64,000 bases of DNA from Malus domestica (lineage: Eukaryota; Streptophyta; Magnoliopsida; Rosales; Rosaceae), in NCBI RefSeq assembly GCF_042453785.1, contig NC_091672.1, positions 7,954,501 through 8,018,500 on the forward strand. Reading direction: 5' to 3'. The notes under the pieces are model-generated. The model ran no database searches, had not been told where the DNA came from, and saw only the letters and a program-made list of their open reading frames with translations. Position numbers and translations under genes: made by a program. The stretch's first letter is position 1. Every line of letters starts with the position of its first letter. Positions 49,789 through 59,542 of this stretch are shown piece after piece.

Positions 49789-52700
49789 GCATATATATAT
49801 TTAAACGTATATCTCACACCTTGTCTATCCTCTACAGATTTTTGACTGTTATTCGATCTATAATGCTTGTTTCCCTTCAAGCATCAGTCTAGAGTGGTTT
49901 GGGGATCAGAGCAATGGTTCCTCGGTAATAATTCCACTACCACCAAATTTGTATAGTGACACTAATTGGAAAGGATTGGCTCTACGTGCTTACTTCTCCG
50001 TTGGGGAAAATCCAACTGCTGAGCTAGACAATTTGAATCGAGATATTCCCCACCATCTGATATGTCATTTGGAATCAGAAAGAGGTACAATAGAACCTCT
50101 CCATGACTACTGCACCACCAATGAAGAATTCCAGTGGTTATATTTCGGGGGATTCATTTGGGTAGCTTATATACCACGAGCATCATTTTTGGATCAGTTG
50201 AATGGATGCAGTATCCTGAAGGCTTCAATTGCAAGCGATCATGAAGCATGTAATGTGCATAGTTGTGGGCTAGGCCTTGTAAATCAGCATGATCAGGAAG
50301 AGTTTGAGGAGGCCTTATTTCACAATATGATGTTGTTGTCAGATAAGAAGGGCAAAAATAAGCAATGCGCTGAGGGTAACTCGGAATCATCTAGTAGATG
50401 TAGCAGCTACATTACGAAACCTCATCTTGAAAGATTAGTAAAGCCGAGTCACAGAAAATGGGTATGATTTTCTTTATACTCTCTCGCTCTCTTCCCACAC
50501 ACATTTATAATTATTTACACACCTGAACTATTTGCAGAAATTCTATGTGCAGGACATCCTCTTATGCATTAAGAAATATTTTCTAATTAATTCTCTTCAA
50601 CTTTGATCCCATTTGGTTGATTATTTAGGGTATATATGTTAGTGTGAAATATTCATCTGAGTTATGCAAAGATGGTGATAAGAAAAGGATTGTGGGATGC
50701 AAAAGGAATGAATGTTCTTCTTCTCTACTGCAAAAATGGCAGAGAGGATATATTTCACTTAATGGAAGAAATGAGCATGCACGTGTGCACTTCACAACTG
50801 TTTTTGCCTTAGCTGGATCCATACACATCACATTTGATCTCAGCCACACATCTAGCTAACTTCTAGGATTGCTACACATGGATATTTTGGCCTTACATAA
50901 TGGAGCCTCACACTTGTCATTCTATAAGACTAAGTGCATACACAATTAACATTGAAGACTTCTTACTTACTAATCAGCTCATTACTTACAATTCTACACT
51001 CCCCTTTAAGTTTTGAGCTGATTTCACTCCAAGTTTATTCCTGAGATAGCAGAACCGGTCCTTAGCCAATGACTTTGTGAAGATATCTGCTAGTTGCTCA
51101 TTTGTAGGACAGTAAACAAGATCAATGATTCCTTCCTGTAAAGCATCCTTGATGAAGTGATATCTTCGATCAATATGCTTAGTTTTCTGATGAAACACAG
51201 GGTTCTTTGTGATGGCAATTGCAGCAATATTATCACACTGAAGAGGAGTATTGAAGAGAAGTAGCCTTAGTTTGGAATTCACCAAAGTGCTCTAACACAA
51301 ATTTGAGCCAAATTGCTTGTGCAATTGCCTCTGATGCACTAATATACTCTGCTTCAGCAGTAGAGAGCTACACAGTTCTGTTTGATTGAAGCCCAAGAGA
51401 AAATCCCACTACCAAAAGAGAAAGCATACCCTGTGGTGCTTTTACTGTCATCAATTGAGCTACCCCAATCACTGTAACATCCCACATCGCCCAGGGGAGT
51501 GATCCTTAAATGTATATTCCCATCCCTACCTAGCACGAGGCCTTTTGGGAGCTCACTGGCTTCGGGTTCCATCGGAACTCCGAAGTTAAGCGAGTAGTAC
51601 GCAAGACCAATCCCATGATGGGTGACCCACTGGGAAGTTCTCATGTGAGTTCCCAGAAACAAAAATTGTGAGGGCGTAGTCGAGGCCCAAAGCGGACAAT
51701 ATCGTGCTACGATGGTGGAGTGGGCCCGAGAAGTGATCCGCCCCGGGCCGGGATTTGACAGTCACTATCACAGTAACCAATTAGAATTGCATTTCTTCCC
51801 TTCACATATTCCAAACCATAGTCAAGTGTTCTTTTGATATACCTGAGAACTCTTTTGGCAGTTCCATAGTGTTTATTGGTGGGGCAGTGCATAAATCTTG
51901 CCAATAAGCTTGCTGCATACATTATATCCGGCCTTGTAGCAGTGAGATATAATAAGTTTCCCATGATCTTCCTATATTGTTCTTCATTTGCTGAACCACT
52001 GCCATCATCTTTACTAAGCTTCTCAGTTGTAACCAAAGGTGTAGCAACATATTTACACTCACTCAAGCCAAATTTGTTCAACAAAGATATAGCATACTTT
52101 CCTTGATGAATAAAAATGCTTGTGTGTGTTTGGATGACTCATATTCCCAGAAAATGATGCAAGAGCCCTAAATATGTCATTTCATACTTTGTCATCATGT
52201 CTCTCTTAAATTCCTCCAACATTGGTTGACCGTGTACACAATGTCATCTACATATAGAGATACAATCAGAATTTCTGTTTCTCCTCTGGTTTTAGTATAT
52301 AGAGTGCCTTCACTTTGACTCTTTTCAAATCCACATTGAGGAAAGTAAGAGTCAATTTCACTATACCAGGCCCTTGGTGCCTGTTTTAAGCCATACAAAG
52401 CTTTATGAAGCTTGTACACTTTGTCTTCATTCCCCTTGATCACAAAACCATTTGGTTGTTCTACATAAACCTTCTCTTCAAAAACTCCATTCAGAAAAGC
52501 AGACTTGACATCAAGTTGGTATAGTTTCCAATTCTTCTGTGCTGCCAATGCAACTAGTGTTCGAATTGTATCGAGTTTAGCCACAGGTGCAAAAGTCTCA
52601 TTATAGTCAACACCTAGTTTCTGAGCATATCCCTTGGCTACCAGCCTTGCTTTATTCTTCTGCATTGATCCATCAAGGTTAAGCTTGGTCTTGAACACCT

Positions 52701-55700
52701 ATTTAACCCCAATTATAGGTTTATCAGTTGGTTTGTCCACTAGCTCCCATGATGCATTCTTTTCAATCATTTGCAATTCATCTTTCATAGCTATCATCCA
52801 TGATTCATCCTTAGCTACCTCATCAAACTTTTCAGGTTCCATAATGCAGAGATTGCATTGAGTTAGAACATCATCCAGGTTCCTCCACCTCAATGGAGTG
52901 TGATCAAAGGCTTGAGACTTTCTCATACTGCTACTTATATCACTTGCTAATTCATGGGAAGACAACAAGCTTGGTGATTGAGTATGGTCCTGACCTTCAG
53001 GAGTTTCTCCAAGTGATGTACTCTTAGGCATCTCAGATAGCTCATCATGATTAAGCACAGTTACATAATTCTCAGAGACCTTCTTCCACTCCCAAGCTGC
53101 ATTTTCATCAAACACAACATCTCTCGAGAGTATAAGTTTCTTAGTAAGAGGATCATACACTATGTACCCCTTTTCACAAGTGGCATAACCCACAAATATG
53201 CCCTTAACACTCTTTGCATCTAGTTTCTGTCTCAACTCACTTGATATGTGTACATAGCACAAATAACCAAAGATTTTGAGATGTGCAATCCCTGGTTTTC
53301 GACCATTGAATACTTCAAAATGAGTTATATCTCTGAGAGCTCTTGTAAGACACATATTCAGTATGTAGACAGTTGTGTGTACAGATTCTGCCCACAAATA
53401 GTAAGGTAATCCTTTATCATGAAGCATAGCTTTTTCCATTTCAACTACCGTTCTGTTCTTTCTCTCTACAACTCCATTCTGTTGTGGAGTATAGGCCATA
53501 GAGGGTTGTCTTTAAATACCCTCATCTTCACACAACTTGTTAAACTCACAAGATGTGAATTCACCCCCTTTGTCACTTCTTAGACACTTCACTTTGAAAC
53601 CACTTTGTAGCTCTACCATGGATTTGAACTTTCTAAAACAATTCAATGCATCTGACTTGTATCTGAGAAAATAAACACACATCATTCTTGTGCAGTCATC
53701 TACAAGAAGCATGAAATATTTATTACCAGCTATGGACTCATTTTGTATAGGTCCACATAAATCCACATGAATCAACTTTAGTGGATTGCTTACTCTCCAT
53801 GCCTGATTCTTTGCGAACCACTCTCTATGTTGCTTTCCAAGCTAACAACCTTCACACACTTCATCAACTTCTTCTAAGTATGGAAGTCCATGCACCATTT
53901 CCTTCTCTTTGAGTTGTTTTAACCCCTTTAGATGCAGATGGCCTAGCCTTTTGTGCCAGGTCCAAGTAGAATGAGACAAACTTGTTTTCAAGGCTATATG
54001 ATCATCAGGTAATAGTGCTAAAGGATAACATCTATTCCTCTTCATTTCTACTTTGATTACAAGACATTATAGTGAATGACTATAAAAAATGCTACACATT
54101 TTTCCTCCAAACAACAAATAATACCCATGCTTATCCATTTGTCTTACACTCAGTAAGTTCTCCTTCAATCCAAGTAGATAAATTACCTCCTTGATGTATT
54201 TTCTGCCCTTACAAGTATCAATTACTAGTGTTCCCATTCCAGCTACATTCATAAGCTCACCAGTTGGCATTTGTACTTTGCCTACCACATTTGTCCTTAT
54301 ATCAACCAATAACTTCTCATTTCCAGTCATGTGGTTGCTACAGCCATTGTCAATATACCATTCACCATTGTCAATTGATCCATAAATAGTGTTATTTGCA
54401 TAAAACAAGTTCCCTGTCACCTCTATTTGATTAGCACTGTTAGCTTTTTGTACTGATTTGCATGCAGTACACTCTCAAGCCCAGTGTCCAAACTTTTCAT
54501 AGTTATAGCATTTAGGCTTCCCCTTATATCTACACTCACCAAAGTAAAACTTAGAGCATACCCTGCATTGTGGTTTTGTAACTGTCGAACCCATTAATTG
54601 TGCATTTTGTGCAGGACTAGCATGAAATTTCTTTTGAAACTTGGGTTTTGAATCCCATTTCTTGCCCTTAGAATTCCAATTCTTCTGAAACTGAGATGAA
54701 CCAGATTGAACTCCACTTATATTCTGTCCATTTGGACTCACTGAGGGAGATGTAAATGCCTTCCCAGTAGTATCAACAATATGCAGATCAAACCGTTGTT
54801 CTTGGCTCTTTAAGATTGCAATTACCTCCTGCAAGTCTACAGTCTCCAAGCATTTTGTATTTTCTATAACCAAATAGATAGGATCATATGGTTTACTTAA
54901 ACTAATAAGAACCTTTTGCACAAGTCTCTCATTAGAAAGAGATTCACCAAATGTTTTCATCTGATTAATTAAATCATTCAACCTTGTAAGATAACCAGAT
55001 AGAGATTCATCATCTCGCATCCTAGCATATTCAAATTCTCGTCTAAGATTTTGAAGTTTTACCGATCTAATCTGATCACTACCGTGGTATTCTCCATACA
55101 ACAGATCCCATGCCATCTTAGCTAAATCAGCATTGGCAATCCGAGGAAAGATCTGGTCAGAGACTGCATTTTGTATGATTCCTAAAGTCTTCGCATCCCT
55201 CATGAACACAGTAGTCATTTCTTCATCGACTGCATCTTCTGATGACCCTTCAGCTTCCTTCTTCTTCTTTGAGTCGGGGGTTGTAATCCCCTTTTCTATT
55301 AGATTCCATAACCCAAGAGATTTGAAAACCGTTACCATCTTAATTCTCCAGAACTCATAGTCCTCACCGGAGAAGATTGGCCTGAATGTTGATTTCTCTT
55401 CTCAGATAAATTTTGAATTTCGGCGACCTTCACCGAGCTTCGAGTTAACTCAGTGGCTTCACAGATTCACACCCAGATTCAATTGATAGAACCTGGCTCT
55501 GATACCATGTTAGTGTGAAATATTTATCTGAGTTATGCAAAGATGGTGATAAGAAAAGGATTGTGGGATGCAAAAGGAATGAATATTCTTCTTCTCTACT
55601 GCAAAAATGGCAGAGAGGATATATTTCACTTAATGGAAGAAATGAGCACGTACGTGTGCACTTCACAACCGTTTTTGCCTTAGCTGGATCCACACACATC

Positions 55701-56684
55701 GCATTTGATCTCAGCCACACATCTAGCTAACTTCTAGGATCACTACATAGGGCTATTTTAGCCTTACATAATGGAGCCTCACACTTGTCATTCTATAAGA
55801 CTAAGTGCATACACAATTAACATTAAAGACTTCTTATTTGCTAATCAGCTCATTACTTACAATTCTACAATATAATGGTCCTTTAGGTTTTTAATATCAC
55901 ACTTTGCTCCTCACATCAACGTGATTAACTAATACGAGATTAGAAACCTAAAGTCTAAGGTCTAAATGATGATTCCATAGCATAAAACAATCAAGCTTGT
56001 CAATAATGGGATCAAAGTAGGATTATTGAGTAGAAGAGAGGTTTTCTCACTCGTCAAAGACAAGACATCTTGCACAAACTCAAACTGAATTATATACACA
56101 TGTACATATATCTACATATCTGACTCCTTGTCTCTCCTCCTTTACAGGACTTCGATCGTTTCTCTGTATACAATTCATGTTTCCCTTCAAACATAGATCT
56201 AGAGTGGTTTGGCCATCAAAGCAATGACTACTCGCTAACAATCAGTTTGCCACAAAATCTAAACATGGACAGTAATTGGCTAGGATTGGCTGTATGTGCA
56301 AACTTTGCAATCCTGGAGCATCTGACTTCTGAGATTGACAATTTGGATATCCCAGCAATTTCTCACAACCTTAGTTGTCATTTTGAATCGGACAAAGGGA
56401 ATTCTCTGCATCACTACTGCACAAGCAAAGAAGAATTCATGTGGTTGCATCTAGGAGGATTCGTTTGGGTATCCTACATACCACGAGCGTGGTTTTCAGA
56501 TCAGTTGAATGAATGCAGTTCCCTAGAAGCTTCAGTCGTAAGCGATCACGAGGCCTTCAGTGTCCATAAGTGTGGTCTCCGCCTACTATACCAGTATGAT
56601 GAAGAAGAGTTTACTCAGGCCATATTGCAGTATATGACGTCATTGTGCGATAAGAAAGGGAAAAATAAGCAAACACCCTCATAA
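40211..56684 (+). CDS. TNL resistance gene B with five post-LRR (C-JID) domains, apparently intact
   Basis: An intracellular immune receptor whose parts are all open. Exons: 40211-40728, 44568-45684, 45833-46111, 46232-47203, 47294-47977, 48084-48956, 49088-49717, 49838-50461 and 56148-56684. Together they give 6234 bp, or 2077 residues plus stop, with GT/AG at every junction. Domain order: TIR (about 22-165, catalytic-type Glu97 in WCLDEL), NB-ARC (P-loop 233-241, MHD 506-508), about 12 LRRs (about 590-930), then five C-JID/post-LRR domains (963-1190, 1191-1481, 1482-1691, 1692-1899, 1900-2077). Ordinary TNLs have one post-LRR domain. The Prunus Ma nematode-resistance protein, as I recall it, is of the same size and has the same repeated post-LRR region. 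Intron 1 (3.8 kb) and intron 8 (5.7 kb) are swollen by transposons. Expression and specificity cannot be judged from sequence. Confidence 0.88.
40975..41326. repeat. Possible CACTA end in intron 1 of TNL B
   Basis: CACTACAAGAAAAACACCC at 40979 resembles a CACTA terminus. It is followed by short GATGAA/CGATGAA and TTGCCCGATGAA-type subterminal phrases up to about 41300. No matching right end was found, so it is a fragment at best. The whole 40813-43823 stretch is absent from gene A intron 1. Confidence 0.5.
41341..42230 (+). mobile_element. Retroposon with poly-A tail, 14-bp TSD TCTATTTTCTAGAA
   Basis: An exact 14-bp direct repeat flanks an 890-bp insert (41327-41340 and 42231-42244). The insert ends in AATAAATTTATCCTTTGACG and an A run. 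Target duplication, no inverted ends and an A tail suit LINE-mediated integration. The interior frames (41476-41769 and 41748-42218) show no reverse transcriptase. It is a 5'-truncated LINE tail or a retroposed transcript. Confidence 0.75.
42405..42534. mobile_element. MITE, 130 bp, TSD AAATAAAA
   Basis: AAATAAAA lies at 42397-42404 and 42535-42542. The termini GAGAATTGTTATTAGCACTC and the complement of GAGTGCTAATAATAGTTCCC are inverted over about 30 bp. An 8-bp TSD suggests hAT. Confidence 0.75.
42705..42867 (+). repeat. Truncated Cassandra-type LTR in intron 1 of TNL B
   Basis: ATAACATCTCACATCGTCCA to GATGGGTGACTC aligns with the first ~165 bp of the complete Cassandra-like LTR at 51473-51760. 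It includes the 5S-derived CTTCGGGTTCCATC, AACTCCAAAGTTAAGCGAG and CCCATGATGGGTGAC. The 3' part is gone. Confidence 0.75.
42868..44567 (+). other. Rest of TNL B intron 1
   Basis: 42870-43820 is AT-rich, with four or five copies of a TTTAGGTACGAACATTTCGGTACACTA-like module at 43075-43340, similar in flavour to the GGTAC repeats at 33.4-33.9 kb. From 43824 the sequence is collinear with gene A intron 1 (12215 onward) up to the exon 2 acceptor. No gene. Confidence 0.55.
44568..45684 (+). CDS. TNL B exon 2: NB-ARC domain
   Basis: 372 codons plus one base. P-loop [23 protein letters not shown], kinase-2 [53 protein letters not shown]. All key nucleotide-binding motifs are kept, so ATP/ADP switching is plausible. 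The kinase-2 end is DN rather than the common DD, in both copies. The upstream ATG at 44548 is in the intron. Confidence 0.9.
45833..47203 (+). CDS. TNL B exons 3-4: LRR domain
   Basis: Exon 3 (45833-46111) and exon 4 (46232-47203) are separated by a 120-bp intron that is stopless and in frame. About 12 leucine-rich repeats of TNL type are visible ([39 protein letters not shown], and so on). A block of three repeats, [19 protein letters not shown] onward, recurs about 71 residues later as [19 protein letters not shown]. This indicates internal duplication of the recognition surface. The end, [16 protein letters not shown], leads to the post-LRR exons. Confidence 0.88.
47294..47977 (+). CDS. 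TNL B exon 5: post-LRR (C-JID) domain 1
   Basis: 228 codons. It opens [26 protein letters not shown], with the PxWFxxQ-like C-JID entry, then [11 protein letters not shown] and [11 protein letters not shown]. It ends with an acidic linker ([13 protein letters not shown]). Phase 0 at both ends, so it can be added or lost without changing frame. The donor GAG/GTACTC runs straight into a (CT)n tract. Confidence 0.85.
47978..48023. repeat. (CT)n microsatellite at the exon 5 donor of TNL B
   Basis: A 40-bp CT run begins three bases after the donor. Comparable runs follow the donors of exons 4 (47208), 6 ((GT)n, 48990-49030) and 7 (49727-49776). Gene A has shorter or different versions. Confidence 0.85.
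48084..48956 (+). CDS. TNL B exon 6: post-LRR (C-JID) domain 2
   Basis: 291 codons, the longest and most diverged of the five. It has [49 protein letters not shown] and [13 protein letters not shown], followed by a unique ~110-residue charged tail ([15 protein letters not shown]). The acceptor is ATGTATAG. Phase 0 at both ends. A (GT)n tract follows the donor. Confidence 0.83.
49088..49717 (+). CDS. TNL B exon 7: post-LRR (C-JID) domain 3
   Basis: 210 codons. [17 protein letters not shown] is the typical C-JID start (CFP..E.P.WF), then [36 protein letters not shown] and [10 protein letters not shown]. Phase 0 at both ends. The donor TGG/GTAGGG is followed by a 50-bp (CT)n tract. Confidence 0.87.
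49838..50461 (+). CDS. TNL B exon 8: post-LRR (C-JID) domain 4
   Basis: 208 codons. [55 protein letters not shown] and [17 protein letters not shown] line up with exons 7 and 9. Closest in sequence to exon 9, suggesting the most recent exon duplication. The donor TGG/GTATGA is retained here but deleted in gene A. Confidence 0.87.
50637..50998 (-). repeat. 3' LTR of the copia element
   Basis: On the minus strand TGTAGAATTG to CTAACA. Bordered on its internal side by the complement of CTCCCCTTTAAG, the polypurine tract. Confidence 0.9.
51000..55338 (-). pseudogene. copia gag-pol remnant
   Basis: The gag-like frame 55338-54475 (UBN2-type, [12 protein letters not shown]) ends in a zinc-knuckle-like CYNYEKFGH in which the second cysteine is tyrosine. 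A protease-like segment ([15 protein letters not shown]) lies at 54420-54067, a pre-integrase segment ([15 protein letters not shown]) at 54045-53842, and the integrase core ([19 protein letters not shown]) in 53775-52699. Reverse transcriptase lies at 52698-52195 ([28 protein letters not shown], catalytic SLYVDDIVY). RNase H lies at 52084-51000 ([30 protein letters not shown]). Frames are separated by stops, so no working polyprotein exists. Confidence 0.88.
51473..51760 (+). mobile_element. Cassandra-type TRIM solo LTR nested in the copia element
   Basis: Starts TGTAACATCCCACATCGCCC and ends GGGCCGGGATTTGACA, 288 bp. Flanks ATCAC (51468-51472) and GTCAC (51761-51765) are a one-mismatch 5-bp TSD. 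It contains a 5S-rRNA-derived stretch (GGTTCCATCGGAACTCCGAAG, TTAAGCGAG, CCCATGATGGGTGACC, CTGGGAAGTTCTC), the defining feature of Cassandra. It splits the copia RNase H coding sequence. Confidence 0.9.
55496..55507 (-). promoter_or_regulatory. copia primer binding site (initiator Met tRNA type)
   Basis: TGGTATCAGAGC on the minus strand directly abuts the 5' LTR (55508-55869). This is the classic complement of the plant initiator methionine tRNA 3' end. Confidence 0.9.
55508..55869 (-). repeat. 5' LTR of the copia element
   Basis: 362 bp, TGTAGAATTG to CTAACA on the minus strand. Same length as the other LTR, with about 16 differences. Confidence 0.9.
56148..56684 (+). CDS. TNL B exon 9: post-LRR (C-JID) domain 5 and stop
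   Basis: 178 codons and [58 protein letters not shown] and [17 protein letters not shown]. It ends in a short lysine-rich tail, [10 protein letters not shown]. It lies 5.7 kb after exon 8 because a copia element sits in intron 8. If that intron is not spliced, the protein would end after domain 4. Confidence 0.85.
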   Translation, partial: DFDRFSVYNSCFPSNIDLEWFGHQSNDYSLTISLPQNLNMDSNWLGLAVCANFAILEHLTSEIDNLDIPAISHNLSCHFESDKGNSLHHYCTSKEEFMWLHLGGFVWVSYIPRAWFSDQLNECSSLEASVVSDHEAFSVHKCGLRLLYQYDEEEFTQAILQYMTSLCDKKGKNKQTPS

Positions 56685-56834
56685 GGGTGAGACAGGAATG
56701 ATCATGTAGTAGAACTCACAAAGCAGCATTGAGGAACATCACCAATAAAGAAAGGCTTGTCAATGTCACTAATAATTTCTCCCCTTCCGCAGACGTGGGT
56801 GTAGCTACATTCGCTAGAGCAGATATGCTCCCTA
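56685..56834 (+). other. 3' flank of TNL B
   Basis: Collinear with 29934-30093 after TNL A (GGGTGAGACAGGAATGATCATG onward). It ends where unit B has lost about 2.2 kb relative to unit A. No gene. Confidence 0.55.
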
Positions 56835-57485
56835 TGATGCAAGAAATATATATGCGAGATAACAAGAAGAAAACACGGGGGAGGGTTTATAAATTGGAAG
56901 AATAAATAAGAAAGATGCAAGGGAGGAAGAAGAAAACACGGGGATGGTATATAAAGGCCACCAATCTGTCGCCTAAAACTGACATCAGGTTTCAAAATAT
57001 TTTTAAAAAATTAAAACCTATGTCGGATACAACCAACACTGGCTTTGAAAATATTTAAAAACTATCATTAGGGTCGAGTAGAAGCGACACTAGTCTTCTT
57101 TTAACCAACGCTAACGTTTTGTCGGTTACAACCGACCCCGTGTTTCAAAATATTTAAAAAAAATTAAAACCTATGTTGGCTACAACTGACACCGGCTTTG
57201 AAAAGAATTTAAAAACAATCATTAGTGTTGGCCAAAAGTGACGCTAGTCTTCTTTTATCCGATGCTAACGTTATGTCGGTTAAAAGCGACACGTTTTTTT
57301 TTATGCGACGCCACTATTAAAAAATATTAAAATATATGTCGGTTATAAGCGACATTAACAGTTTATGTCGGTTACTACCGACAGTAATTCCGATAGCATG
57401 TTAAGTAGGTATCGAAATGTCTTATCTACCACTATATTACATAAAATCGACACCAACCACCGACACAATAAGGTCCTTTTGTAGT
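56835..57485. repeat. Truncated right half of the CACTA element (unit B)
   Basis: Aligns with 32310-32954 of unit A (GGGGGAGGGTTTATAAATTGG, then GTCGGTTAC..CCGACA repeats), ending CTTTTGTAG. The left terminus and the nested MITE are missing. So unit B suffered a deletion rather than unit A an insertion. Confidence 0.75.
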
Positions 57486-57897
57486 TGGTATATCCAGTTT
57501 CTTCACGCCAAAAGAGAGGAGGTTCCTAAATTCTTGCTAAATGATGTCTCAGATTTTTAATTTAAGAACAATACTGATTGTTCAAGATAATAAGAATTTG
57601 AATTTAAAGATATTAATCTTGTAAATTTAAAGATTTGAATTACATTATTACACTAGTTCCTCATTTAATTTGTCGATTTGGAAAACTAAAATTAGAATTC
57701 ACTATTGTTCACCTAGGCTATTAAGATGGTCGACAACTATAAACTTCTGAACTCAAGACCCCTACGATCAACTATAAATCATGAATGAATTGTTTTTCTG
57801 AACTCAACATATTGTAAGTTTTAAACGCCCTCTTTTCATAACAAATTTGTAACGTACCAGGAGTTTATTACATTAGTGAATCTTATGTTGACACATA
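57486..57897. other. Intergenic DNA shared with unit A
   Basis: Collinear with 32955-33354 (TATCCAGTTTCTTCACGCCA, AATGATGTCTCAGATTTTTA). No coding features on either strand. Confidence 0.55.
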
Positions 57898-58815
57898 GGC
57901 CTTGTTTGGCACGCCGTATAAAGCATCAGAAAGGATAAATAATACGAGAGCAGTTGTTTGGTGCACTCTTGTACTAAATAAGCACCCGCTTAATTATCCG
58001 GCCCATCAAATTTTATACGGTTGACACCGTACTATTAAAACAGCCCAAAAGCTCGGGATAATTAGTCGGGGCGCTGTCCTCTCCAACTTCACGAAGCCGC
58101 CGTTAACGACTTCTCAAAGTGGGCCTTCGAGCAGTTCCTCGACGAGTTCTCCACCCCGGGCGCCACTCCTTTGCAGTCATTCGCCGACTAATTTCCCATC
58201 TCGTCCGACAGAAAGCACACAGAGGAACAAAGAAGAGAGTGAGAGAGAGACAAAAGGAGACCAGTAGTGAAACAACATATTCCACAGGGATATACAGAAA
58301 GGGGCGGATGGAAGCTGAGGAATTCGCCAACTAGAGGCGTCACTCAGCTCTTCCCCTCCTCCAAATTGAATTTTGTCAATGCTTTTCCCCAACCTAATGC
58401 CCAAAATCACAGTCAGCCCCATTTTTCTCTCCGATGAGTGTTCTTGGTTTGTTGAAAAAAAGGTGTCCTCCGTGAATTTCCTTCCAATTGTTTTTTAGGA
58501 CTAATAGAAAACAAAGTCCTTTGTGTGATTTTTCTTGGTTTGTGGTGTGTTTTTTTGCTGGGTTGATTTGTAGCTAAAAAAAAGAGAAGGATTGGGAAAA
58601 AAACGATGAGAATTTGAAAGGTGGGTTTTGCTGGGTTTCTTGTTGCTGCCTTTGTGGTGGGGTTGAGTTCAGGGGAGCAGACGAGGAAGAAGAAGAAGGG
58701 ATAGAAAGGGAGGGAGTTTTGGGGGGGGGTGCGAGTTTTGGGGGGGGGTGCGGCGGAGAGATCTGGAACAAGAGAGATGATTTCAGTTTTTTTTTAATTT
58801 TATTTTAAGTTTGAT
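57898..58815. mobile_element. Unit-B-specific insertion of unknown class
   Basis: Starts GGCCTTGTTTGGCACGCC where unit A continues TTGATCATTGAG. It ends before TTATGTTGATACATATTG, and about 210 bp of unit A sequence is missing. 58070-58190 has codon-like composition, reading LQLHEAAVNDFSKWAFEQFL and onward to TAA. This may be a captured fragment, which I do not recognise. The right part is G-rich (two runs of eight or more G at 58721-58748). No matching inverted terminus was found at the right. Confidence 0.45.
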
Positions 58816-59542
58816 TCCTTTTATGTTGATACATATTGATCATTTGTTTAGTGAAATAATATTGATTTAGAAGGTACTAGACGTTTGGTATTTAAAATTT
58901 TTATTTTTGAAACGTACCCGTCTGATGAAACGCGTGTGTTTGAAAAGTACCAATTATTTGGTATGTCTTTTTACGTTATTTCGACGAGTAATGATCATTT
59001 GGTATTAAACTACCAACTAACTGGTACATTAATTCATGTTAATTTGACACATAATGATCGAATAAGTTAATTTAGAACGTACCCGACTTTTGGTACATAA
59101 CCATGCCTTATTTGGTAGGTCTTTTAACGTTATGTTAATTTAAAAGATACAAATAATTTGGTATATAAGGTGCACATCGCGCCAAGTAAAAACATGGTGC
59201 ACTTTCGACAATATCTAGTACATAAGGTGCACTTTCGACGACAATTGGTACGCAAGGTGCACATCAAACGTAATGATTTATTACCAAAAATTGCTTTAGT
59301 CTACAACTGCATGTGAGCAAGAGAAATCTTTAATCTACCAGTGATGACATGAACAATACCAATTTTTCAAGTCCACCATCACCAAATCATCACTATGTAC
59401 TTCAAATACAAACTCGCTTGACCAATGTCTTCCCATCTCTAATAACTTATCCAATTGGTTCTCTATTTCAAGACATAATTAAGAGTTCCATTTCTTTGCA
59501 ACAATACGTTTCTCCTTATTCACCACCATCAACTTAACTCCT
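58816..59542. repeat. AT-rich intergenic repeats, unit B copy
   Basis: Collinear with 33565-34247, with the same GGTAC modules and three AAGGTGCAC motifs. It ends TTATTCACCAC, the junction where unit A carries the hAT-like element. Confidence 0.6.

Larger units (their letters stand above)
50637..55869 (-). mobile_element. Ty1/copia retrotransposon in intron 8 of TNL B, 5.2 kb, TSD ATATA
   Basis: An antisense insertion. ATATA lies at 50632-50636 and 55870-55874. Gene A keeps the empty site (GGGTATATAATGATCC at 28439). LTRs are 50637-50998 and 55508-55869, 362 bp each, differing at about 16 positions by eye. Order on the minus strand is gag, protease, integrase, reverse transcriptase, RNase H, which is copia order. 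The primer site matches initiator tRNA-Met, and the polypurine tract AAAGGGGAG precedes the 3' LTR. Stop codons and frameshifts break the polyprotein, and a Cassandra LTR is inserted in the RNase H part. Confidence 0.93.
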
